In this document: positions 7,025-14,529 of the stretch, piece after piece
Layout of the letters: each line of letters begins with the position of its first letter
Position numbering within the stretch: the stretch's first letter is position 1
Source of the DNA: Alphaproteobacteria bacterium
Lineage (GTDB): Bacteria > Pseudomonadota > Alphaproteobacteria > Rhizobiales > Devosiaceae
Length of the DNA: 22,903 nt
Assembly: GCA_024279575.1 (NCBI GenBank)
Contig: JAJRRJ010000177.1
Coordinates: 1-22,903 of the forward strand
Reading direction: 5' to 3'
The notes under the pieces: generated by a model
Told to the model about the DNA's origin: nothing
The model's input: only the letters and a program-made list of their open reading frames with translations
Databases searched by the model: none
Position numbers and translations under genes: made by a program

Positions 7025-8692
7025 TTAAGTTTTTGCCACAATTACCGGCGCAACACGGGTGAACCTGTCCGAAAACAACACTTGATTTTCAGGGAGGGTA
7101 AAAGTGAGCTGACCGCTTTGCGGTCCCAGCTCAGTTGCGGGGTTGAAGTGGCTTTCGTCCGGCTCATAAAGAACGGCAAACTGAGTGCCTGAAATTGATG
7201 GCGCAGTAAAAAGGGAACTGTCGGAATGTTCAAATTGGGGCGCAAAAAATTCGATGTTTCGCATGGTGAGTGGCAGGTCCTGCGCGATTGAAGTTTTGAT
7301 CAGCACAGCAAGTGCGATGTTTGTTTCAGGGGAAACATTGTCAGGTTGTGCTTCGGCAACGGCCTTAAAAGTACCATTGAACAGGATGTCCATTTGATTG
7401 AGTGGCGGCGCCGGGGGCAGCAATTGTGTGCGGGTGGGGGTGGGGCTAAGCGACGCTGTTACAATACTGCCGCGCAGGGTAGCCGCATCAGGCAGAGATG
7501 GTGGGGTTGGAGCACCGTTACGTCGTTCAATGAGCATCTGCAGGGCGCGTTGGGCGTCTGGTTCTGGTTCAATTACCGGAGCATAGGCCGCTAACAATGC
7601 GCTTGTGGCTGCTGTTTCATTTGACAGTAATACGCGAGGCGTCGGGCGGGAGTTTTGGTTAGGAATTGAGGCGACAACGATCGGATCCAATTGGGATGGG
7701 GGTTGGGGAGCGCTAATATTGTGGGTTGTGTTGAACAATGCGGGGGGCATGGTGAGAGGTGCCGGCGCAATAACGGGTTCGTCGCGGGCATCAAGAAAAT
7801 TGGCCCGGGGTGCAGGGGTTGGTGCAACCAGTGCAACGGCGGTGACGGTGCGGCGTGCCGGGGCGGTATCAGCAACCACAGTGGTGGTTTCATTCTCGTT
7901 ATTGCCGAAGAATACATCCAATAGTGTGCGCCCGGAACCGGTGCGTCCCTCGGATCGGCTGGGTGCGGTGCTGGCATTGGAGCCAGAGCAGGGAACGGAC
8001 CGGCATTTTTCCCACTCAGCGGTTGCAAAACGGCGACCGGCGGCAGAAAGAACAGACCCGTCTGAGGCCACATGAAGGGTTTTGCCGTCAGGGAAGAGGC
8101 GCGCCAACTGATTGCGGGTCATGCGCGGCCAGGCGCGAACATTTCCGGTATCTAAATGAACAAACGGGCTTCCCGAGGTGGGATAGTATCCTACACCACC
8201 AACCTGGTGGCGCATGGCGGATTCGCGCAGTTTGGAAACGGCAATTCCAGGAATATAGAAATCTATGGCCATGCCCAGGGTATGACGCGAATTTTTGGCA
8301 ACACCGTTTGAGCGGGAACGCAGCATGTCGTTGGTTTGTGGTGAGCGATAGGCTGATACAACGGTGATGGGTTTGGTTGCGCCAACTTCCTGATAGACTT
8401 TCCACAACAGATCAAACAGGGCAGGGTCCATGCGGGTTGGTTCATTGCGTCGCCAGTCGCGCAGAAAATAATTAAGGTCATTCAATCCAGCTTGATCGAA
8501 ACGGCCATTGCGGCGGAACGTGATCCGCTTGGTTTCATTTGTGTGCGTATAGTGCAGATAAAGAGTGCGCTCGCCTGAAGCGGCGGTCAGTGTGGTGACA
8601 CTGGTCATTGGCAAAAGTGCAACAACGCCCAGCATGGCTGCAAGAAGATGCCGCGCAACACCAGATTTAACTATTTTACCCACCCAATTCAC
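7025..8692 (-). CDS. DUF882 / M15-type peptidoglycan peptidase-like protein with long Pro/Ala-rich tail
   Basis: The N-terminal third (about residues 35-190) is a DUF882/peptidase M15 domain with SAYRSPQTN, SRHTLGMAIDFYI and PFVHLDTG, giving His137, Asp144 and His179 as likely zinc ligands (numbered from the start used here). Such proteins are exported and are thought to trim peptidoglycan peptides. A hydrophobic segment (ARHLLAAMLGVVALLP) near the N-terminus is a signal or anchor. The remaining ~330 residues are Pro/Ala/Thr-rich with no recognised domain. The start is uncertain: the open frame reaches 8866, but the upstream part is AT-rich and unlike coding sequence. I use the GTG at 8692; another GTG lies three codons inside and the start may be elsewhere. 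It follows the L,D-transpeptidase on the same strand, separated by about 230 bp. Confidence 0.8.
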   Translation of the reverse strand: MNWVGKIVKSGVARHLLAAMLGVVALLPMTSVTTLTAASGERTLYLHYTHTNETKRITFRRNGRFDQAGLNDLNYFLRDWRRNEPTRMDPALFDLLWKVYQEVGATKPITVVSAYRSPQTNDMLRSRSNGVAKNSRHTLGMAIDFYIPGIAVSKLRESAMRHQVGGVGYYPTSGSPFVHLDTGNVRAWPRMTRNQLARLFPDGKTLHVASDGSVLSAAGRRFATAEWEKCRSVPCSGSNASTAPSRSEGRTGSGRTLLDVFFGNNENETTTVVADTAPARRTVTAVALVAPTPAPRANFLDARDEPVIAPAPLTMPPALFNTTHNISAPQPPSQLDPIVVASIPNQNSRPTPRVLLSNETAATSALLAAYAPVIEPEPDAQRALQMLIERRNGAPTPPSLPDAATLRGSIVTASLSPTPTRTQLLPPAPPLNQMDILFNGTFKAVAEAQPDNVSPETNIALAVLIKTSIAQDLPLTMRNIEFFAPQFEHSDSSLFTAPSISGTQFAVLYEPDESHFNPATELGPQSGQLTFTLPENQVLFSDRFTRVAPVIVAKT

Positions 8693-8876
8693 GCCGAATA
8701 CAACTCGATTTTTTTGTGGAATCAGTTGAAGATTCCTGTTCGATTTATGCTTAGCACTAACAAGAATACACATTGTTAACGCTAATGGATCACTAAGAAA
8801 ATCCCAGCTTTTGTACATGCGTCTACCACACATGTTTGAACTAGTGGGCAAAAGCGGCCTAAGCAAGGCAAATATA

Positions 8877-8891
8877 TTATCAAATGGTTAA
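8877..8891. promoter_or_regulatory. CtrA-like half-palindrome in the promoter region of the DUF882 gene
   Basis: Read on the minus strand the site is TTAACCATTTGATAA, a TTAA-N7-(A/T)TAA match to the CtrA box, which is TTAA-N7-TTAA with TTAACCAT as the preferred half-site; one base of the second half differs. It lies about 185 bp upstream of the chosen DUF882 start and about 30 bp past the L,D-transpeptidase stop. The rest of the 230-bp gap is AT-rich and shows no gene. Weak evidence; chance is possible. Confidence 0.3.
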
Positions 8892-8922
8892 ACGAAAATT
8901 GTATAAAAAGCTATGTTCCAGC

Positions 8923-10563
8923 TCAACTATCAAGCAAGTTTTTTAATCGCTCATTATGTCCATAGACATCGCCAAATGAGCGGATGGATCCATCATCCTC
9001 AATACGCAAGGTAAAGTAGGCGAGGTGAACCGGTACTTTAGTTGAAAGATTGTTCCAGCGTTCTGAGGGGCCAAACTGCGACTGAAGTGTACTTTTGGAC
9101 ATGTTGGCATCATTGGCCAACAGTGCGCCTGCAAAGTCCATAGGATTTTGTACCCGTACGCAGCCATGGGAATAGGCGCGTTGTGTTCTTGAAAAGAGTG
9201 ATTTTGAGGGCGTGTCGTGCAAATAAATTGCGTGGGCATTGGGGAAAAGGAATTTGATGGTTCCCAATGCGTTGTTACGTCCAGGCCGTTGACGAACGCG
9301 GAAATTATTGATGGAATTGGTTGACCAATCAACACTTGAGGCGTTAACGACGCGCCCCCCGGAAATAAGCTCCATGTTGTTTGCTGCCAGATAGCCAGGG
9401 TTTTTGGTTAGAGCCGGCCCAATTTCAGCCCGGGTAATGGAAGCTGGAACGTTCCAGAACGGGTTTACCACCACATGTTCGATTTCATCGGAGAAAACCG
9501 GGGTCATAAATTGTCGTTTTCCGACAACCACACGGGTTGTATGGGTCACCTCTTCACCGCTCATTACTCTCAGGCGATATTCAGGAATATTTACAAATAC
9601 ATGAAAGTCGCCCAGATCCCGCGGCATCCAGCGCCAGCGTTCCATATTGGCAATCAGATCTTCTTTGGAGGCATAAACACCGTTAAGCGCTGTAACCGTT
9701 GCCGGCCCGATTACCCCGTCAACCAACAGCCCGGCGTTTTTTTGGAATTCTTCGACGGCGGCTACCAGTTCATCATCATAACTGGTACTTTGCTCAGTGA
9801 TGTTTAGCCCCAGACGTTCACGCAAAACCGGAACGCGTTCGTCGGACATTCCCGGTTTTAACAATGCACCAGAAGGTACAGTGATAATTTTTTGAACTTC
9901 GCCCTGATAGCGGGTCGCAAGGGTGGCTTTGAGGGCCAAAAACTGGGAATGGGTTGGAGACAGTTCGCGCAACATCTGATCTGGTGCATCAGAATTTGCA
10001 AGATTTAGAAGAAATTCGCCCCCATCAATGCGATTGGGTGTCTGATAAAACTCACTTGATACGCGGCGCGGATTGATGCGTCCTCCCATGGCATGCTGGG
10101 CATATCGGACGGCGGCAGCTGAAAAAGCCGTTTCAAGCGTCGCAAGGCGTTCAGGGTCGGTAAAATTTCCACTCAGGGAAATTTCGCTGGTCAGGTAATC
10201 GGCTGGCCTGAGACCTTCCAGATAGGATTGTTCAAATATGTCGAGTATTTTCAGCGCACTGTCAGAGAATACAATTGTTCCGCTGTCATTCTGGCTAAGC
10301 CAGAGAGGTTCAAAACTTCGGGCGCCATAGAAATAGTATATTTTTTGTGCGTCCTGATAGGCGCGACTACCTTTGGTTGCTGTGGCATAGGCATTGGACA
10401 AACCGGACTTAATGGAGCGGGCAAGGTCGTTCTTTGGCGGCGCAATAATCACGCGTTCAGCCTCAACGCCGTTGATGGTTATTGCCTGCTGCGCTTTAAC
10501 AGAAACGGAGCTAACTCCCATGAGCATGGTGCCCATCAACAGACTTGCCAGAACTCTATTCAT
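8923..10563 (-). CDS. Periplasmic L,D-transpeptidase (YkuD domain, YcbB/LdtD-like)
   Basis: Forms 3-3 cross-links in peptidoglycan or related attachments using a catalytic cysteine. The 546-residue protein has a signal peptide (MNRVLASLLMGTMLMG to VKAQQA), a scaffold domain (about 45-225), a peptidoglycan-binding domain (about 235-296, with EEFQKNAGLLVDGVIGPAT) and a YkuD catalytic domain (about 320-490). The catalytic motif is intact: YLHDTP with His449 and YSHGCVRVQ with His466 and Cys468. The domain order matches E. coli YcbB (LdtD). The ATG at 10563 has GGAG 6 nt upstream. It lies between the sigma-54 regulator and the DUF882 peptidase, all on one strand with gaps of about 200 bp, so they may be separate transcripts with related roles. 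Confidence 0.93.
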   Translation of the reverse strand: MNRVLASLLMGTMLMGVSSVSVKAQQAITINGVEAERVIIAPPKNDLARSIKSGLSNAYATATKGSRAYQDAQKIYYFYGARSFEPLWLSQNDSGTIVFSDSALKILDIFEQSYLEGLRPADYLTSEISLSGNFTDPERLATLETAFSAAAVRYAQHAMGGRINPRRVSSEFYQTPNRIDGGEFLLNLANSDAPDQMLRELSPTHSQFLALKATLATRYQGEVQKIITVPSGALLKPGMSDERVPVLRERLGLNITEQSTSYDDELVAAVEEFQKNAGLLVDGVIGPATVTALNGVYASKEDLIANMERWRWMPRDLGDFHVFVNIPEYRLRVMSGEEVTHTTRVVVGKRQFMTPVFSDEIEHVVVNPFWNVPASITRAEIGPALTKNPGYLAANNMELISGGRVVNASSVDWSTNSINNFRVRQRPGRNNALGTIKFLFPNAHAIYLHDTPSKSLFSRTQRAYSHGCVRVQNPMDFAGALLANDANMSKSTLQSQFGPSERWNNLSTKVPVHLAYFTLRIEDDGSIRSFGDVYGHNERLKNLLDS

Positions 10564-10763
10564 AACTTCTCCAATACTAAGAAAAATCGACCAAAGTAGA
10601 ATGTAGTTGAAAACCGGGGTCGGTTGAGCTTGTTTTTGTTTTGCGCTTAATTCAGTTTTTTAGGTTTTATCGACAAACATGTTCATTTTACAACAGTAAT
10701 TTACAATTGTGATTTGTTGCAATTTTTTGATGAAATAATTGATAACAATTTAGTGAGCAAGGT

Positions 10764-12248
10764 TCAGGCGGCTTCATTGCTTTGGTCGGGTTCCAGCCCG
10801 TATTCTTTGAGCTTTCGGTATAGGGTAGATCGACCAATCCCCAGGGATTTGGCGGTTTTTGTCATTGCGCCGTCATTGAACTCAAGAGCAAAGGCTATCA
10901 GATCGCGTTCAACGTCCTGAAGAGGTTGGATTTTACCATTTTGGCACAGGAAACGGCGTGTGTTGTCTTGTGAAGGGAGTGTGTTTTGGGGTGCTTGGGG
11001 CACAGGAATATCATCAATGTGACGGGGTTGAGTGGTGGTTCTGGGGGTTTGGGCATGGGCTGAGGCTTTGTTTGTGGTGCTGGCAATGATTTGGGGGAAA
11101 TCAACCGGTGCCAACTGATTGGTATCCGTAAGAACCATTGCGCGATAGATAACGTTTTCCAACTGCCTGACATTGCCTGGCCAGTTGTAGGATTGCAGTA
11201 AATTCAGGCTTGCTGGTGCAAGGCCGGAAATTCGTCGGCCTGTTTCTGCGCTCAACTGGGCAATAAAATGTCTTGCAAGGATTGGGATGTCTTCAATTCG
11301 GTCTCGAAGGGGGGGCAGATAGAGGGGGAAGACATTCATGCGGTAATAGAGATCTTCGCGAAAACTGCCCTCTTTTGCCATGTTGAGCAAGCGCCGGTTG
11401 GTGGCGGAAATGATGCGCACGTTCACCTTTTTTGCTCGCTGCCCACCCACAGGCTCAATCTCGCCCGATTGCAAGGCGCGCAAGAGTTTTACCTGTGCAT
11501 CAAGGGGGAGCTCACCAATCTCATCAAGGAATAATGTGCCTCCGTCGGCCTCAACAAATTTGCCTTTATGATCGGCTGTGGCGCCTGTAAAGGCCCCTTT
11601 GACGTGGCCAAACAGGGTGCTTTCAATCAGATTTTGAGGAATGGCACCGCAATTGACCACAATAAAGGGTTTGCCCGCCCGGTTGGAGGACCCCTGAATA
11701 GCACGGGCAACAACTTCTTTGCCTGTTCCGCTTTCCCCCTCAATAAGAACCGGAATGTCTGACTTTGCGGCTTTTGTGGCCAGTTCTATCACGCGATCCA
11801 TAGCCGGGCTTTGAGTGATAATATCGCTTATGCGTGACTTGCCTTCCCGGCGGTGTTTGTCGATGCGAACGCAGCTTTCAAGTTCACCCAGTTTGAGTGC
11901 GTTGCGTACTGAAATGATCAACCGTTCAGGGGCAACTGGTTTTACGAAAAAATCTACAGCTCCCTGGCGCATGGCATTGATAACGGTATCAAGGGAAGAA
12001 CTGGCGGTTTGTACAATTACCGGGCATTTGATCTGGTCCTTTTCCATGGCGGCCATAACCCCCATGCCGTCCAGATCCGGCATGATCAGATCCAATACCA
12101 TCACTGCGATGCCGGGGTGTTCTTTGAGCAAGGCCAGGGCCTCATCCCCCCCGCTGGCGCTGAGCACCTCTAATCCGTCCTTCTCTGCGATAGCGCCGGT
12201 AATGCGGCGTTGGATCGGATCATCGTCAACTATAAGAATTTTGGTCAT
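10764..12248 (-). CDS. NtrC-type sigma-54-dependent response regulator
   Basis: A transcription activator with three domains. The receiver (1-120) has the acidic pocket DDD (8-10), phospho-acceptor Asp53, Thr81 and Lys103. The AAA+ domain (about 145-385) has Walker A GESGTGKE (171-178), the GAFTGA loop (218-223) that contacts sigma-54, Walker B LFLDEIGELP, and the arginine-finger region (SFREDLYYRMNVFPL). After a Pro/Thr-rich linker (about 395-440) comes a Fis-type helix-turn-helix (AMTKTAKSLGIGRSTLYRKLKEYGL). All residues needed for phosphorylation-dependent activation are intact. No cognate histidine kinase is adjacent, so its signal and targets are unknown. Its position upstream of two cell-wall genes suggests, but does not show, a link to the envelope. 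I found no convincing sigma-54 promoter near it. Confidence 0.94.
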   Translation of the reverse strand: MTKILIVDDDPIQRRITGAIAEKDGLEVLSASGGDEALALLKEHPGIAVMVLDLIMPDLDGMGVMAAMEKDQIKCPVIVQTASSSLDTVINAMRQGAVDFFVKPVAPERLIISVRNALKLGELESCVRIDKHRREGKSRISDIITQSPAMDRVIELATKAAKSDIPVLIEGESGTGKEVVARAIQGSSNRAGKPFIVVNCGAIPQNLIESTLFGHVKGAFTGATADHKGKFVEADGGTLFLDEIGELPLDAQVKLLRALQSGEIEPVGGQRAKKVNVRIISATNRRLLNMAKEGSFREDLYYRMNVFPLYLPPLRDRIEDIPILARHFIAQLSAETGRRISGLAPASLNLLQSYNWPGNVRQLENVIYRAMVLTDTNQLAPVDFPQIIASTTNKASAHAQTPRTTTQPRHIDDIPVPQAPQNTLPSQDNTRRFLCQNGKIQPLQDVERDLIAFALEFNDGAMTKTAKSLGIGRSTLYRKLKEYGLEPDQSNEAA

Positions 12249-12336
12249 TTATCAGCCGTGAAATAAGAGAGTACACCAAGTGGAAAGAACATGCTTTCGA
12301 ATCGCCTGTCCCGATTTGGGGCAGGTTAGGGCCGGT

Positions 12337-12357
12337 CTGTTAACAGGGTTTTAACAG
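12337..12357. promoter_or_regulatory. Perfect CtrA-consensus palindrome TTAA-N7-TTAA between divergent genes
   Basis: An exact TTAA-N7-TTAA (12340-12354) extended to a 7-bp inverted repeat, CTGTTAA (12337-12343) and TTAACAG (12351-12357). It lies in the 220-bp gap between the minus-strand sigma-54 regulator and plus-strand pepF, where a promoter for either would sit. CtrA, the alphaproteobacterial cell-cycle regulator, binds this pattern. Just upstream is a GC hairpin, CCTGTCCC (12305-12312) with GGGGCAGG (12318-12325). One such CtrA match in a window of this size is not far from chance expectation. Confidence 0.4.
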
Positions 12358-12468
12358 ATGGAGCATCCCTGGCTTACAATAGGTTAAATACAGGTTTTCT
12401 CTTGTGGAGGAGCCGGGGGCGTATTAAGTTTACCCTTAACCTGAAATCTGACAGATCAGAGGAATTTT

Positions 12469-14297
12469 ATGGCTGACAAATCCGCTGGTGCCGATGGCGC
12501 CAAACAATCGTCTCAAAATCAGTTTGGCTCGATGCCGGAATGGGATTTAAGCGATTTATATCCAGGAACCACCTCAGATGAGTTCAAAAATGACCTAAGC
12601 AAAGCGGAAAAAATGCTGAAGCTTTTGAAAAGAGGTTTAAGGGTTGCCTGGAGGATCTGACGAAAAAGGGGCAGCTCATAGAAGCGATTAATGCCTATGA
12701 AACTTTAAGTGACCTTACCGGACGCATTGGCTCTTTTGCATATCTGAATTATGCGAAAAACACACAAGACCCGGACCGTGCGAAGTTTCTGGGGGACTGT
12801 CAGGAGGCTTTGACCAATCTGTCCTCAAAGCTGATTTTCTTCTCATTGGAGCTTAACCGGATTGACGACAAGATACTGAATGAGGCGTTGGCGGCAAAAG
12901 GGGAATTGTCCCGTTACAAGCCTTGGTTTGATGAGTTGCGCAAAGCAAAGCCCTATCAGCTTGAAGATCGCGTCGAGGAGTTGTTTCACGAAAAGTCAGT
13001 GACTGGCAGGGGGGCGTGGAACCGTCTTTTTGATGAGACCATGGCCAGTTTGAAATTTGATGTCAAAGGGGAGCAGTTGGGTCTGGAGGCTACGCTCACT
13101 CTAATGACTGACAAGAAACAAAAAAACCGTAAACGGGCCTTCAAGGCAGTGGTAAAAACGCTCGATAGCAATAAGCGACTTTTCACACATATCACCAATG
13201 TTTTGGCTAAAGACAAAGAGATTTCTGATCGCTGGCGAGGATTTGAGGATATTGCTGATTCGCGGCACATGGCCAATTCAGTGGAGCGAGAGGTTGTGGA
13301 TGCGCTTGAAACATCCGTGCGTGAAGCCTATCCGCGCCTGTCCCATCGTTATTACGCAATGAAAGCCAAATGGTTTGGTAAAGAAAAGCTGAATGCGTGG
13401 GATCGTAATGCGCCCCTGCCCACCAGTGACGACCGTATTTATGACTGGCAGAGTGCGCGTGATATTGTGCTTGATGCCTATGGAAATTTTTCGCCCTATC
13501 TGGCTGAAGTTGCAAAGCCGTTTTTTGAAGGGGGCTGGATTGATGCGCCAGTGACGCCTGGAAAATCGCCCGGCGCTTTTGCGCACCCCACAGTTCCCAG
13601 TGCTCACCCCTATTTAATGTTGAATTATCTTGGGAAAACCCGCGACGTAATGACTTTGGCCCATGAATTGGGTCATGGGGTGCATCAGGTTCTGGCCGCC
13701 GGGCAGGGGCCATTGATGGCTTCAACCCCGCTTACCGTTGCAGAAACTGCCAGTGTGTTTGGCGAAATGCTGACCTTCCGCTCTTTGTTAACACAAACCA
13801 GCGATCCTAAACTCCGCTTTGCATTGCTCAGTTCCAAGGTGGAGGATATGCTTAATACGGTGGTGCGACAAATTTCATTTTATACTTTTGAGCGCAAAGT
13901 GCATACGGCGCGACGCAAGGGCGAATTAAAAACTGAAGAGCTTAACCGGATGTGGCTTGAAACGTCCGAGGAAAGCCTTGGGCCTTCCATCAAGCTTAAC
14001 AAGGGATATGAGACATTTTGGAGCTATATCCCACACTTCATTCATTCGCCGTTTTATGTTTATGCTTATGCGTTTGGTGACTGTCTTGTGAATTCGCTAT
14101 ATGCTAAGTATGAGCATTCCAGTGAAGGGTTTGCGGAGCGCTATTTTGATCTTTTGCGCGCTGGCGGTTCCAAGCATCACTCCGAGTTGCTGGCGCCGTT
14201 TGATCTGGATGCGAAGGACCCTGAATTCTGGTCACTTGGCCTTTCGATGATTGAGGGGTTGATTGATGAGCTTGAACAGGTGCAACTGGCAGAGTAA
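12469..14297 (+). pseudogene. pepF: Oligoendopeptidase F (M3 family), split by a single-base frameshift
   Basis: A cytoplasmic M3B zinc metallopeptidase that cleaves short peptides. The start is supported by GAGGA before ATG 12469. Frame 1 encodes about 48 good residues, then the frame is lost in a run of six A at 12608-12613 and the zero frame stops at 12660. One frame away, PepF-like sequence resumes at once (AEAFEKRFKGCLEDL) and continues to 14297; adding one A would restore about 609 residues, the family's normal length. The C-terminal part has the zinc site LAHELGHGVHQ and the downstream Glu in AETASVFGE, so the catalytic domain is otherwise well preserved. Either a recent mutation, slippage-prone expression or a sequence error. 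Next to the oxidase subunit IV gene, 43 bp downstream. Confidence 0.88.
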
Positions 14298-14340
14298 GAA
14301 GAGATAATATTAATCCAGACCAAATTGAAAGAGGGACAAA

Positions 14341-14469
14341 ATGGCTAAATCTGACAGTGATTATAAAGAACACGAAAAAACCTACGAACAGTTCATTAAG
14401 TTTACAAAATATTCTGTTATCGCGTTGACTGTTTTAATGGTGTTTTTATATCTGGTGATCAACCCTTAA
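14341..14469 (+). CDS. aa3-type cytochrome c oxidase subunit IV (small membrane subunit)
   Basis: A 42-residue protein with a charged N-terminus (MAKSDSDYKEHEKTYEQFIK) and one membrane helix (VIALTVLMVFLYLVI), which fits the bacterial aa3 oxidase subunit IV family: a single-helix accessory subunit whose loss has little effect in Paracoccus/Rhodobacter-type oxidases (family knowledge). AGAGGGA lies 5 nt before the ATG. The gene is isolated from the main cytochrome oxidase operon and sits directly before the transhydrogenase genes, an arrangement I associate with Rhizobiales. Confidence 0.85.
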   Translation: MAKSDSDYKEHEKTYEQFIKFTKYSVIALTVLMVFLYLVINP

Positions 14470-14529
14470 TGGGCGTCTGTTACATTTAGATAGTATAAAG
14501 TCCTGCAGTCCTGCCAAAAGGAAAAATCA

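Noticed and set aside
7591..8073. 160-codon minus-strand ORF rich in Pro
   Set aside because: Out-of-frame reading of the Pro/Ala-rich part of the DUF882 gene on the same strand; low complexity explains its openness.
8693..8866. N-terminal extension of the DUF882 protein (58 more codons)
   Set aside because: AT-rich, no similarity to export signals, and the membrane segment follows only after a GTG at 8692; considered leader sequence.
13207..13725. 172-codon minus-strand ORF across pepF
   Set aside because: Antisense to the conserved zinc-site region of pepF; no domain recognisable.
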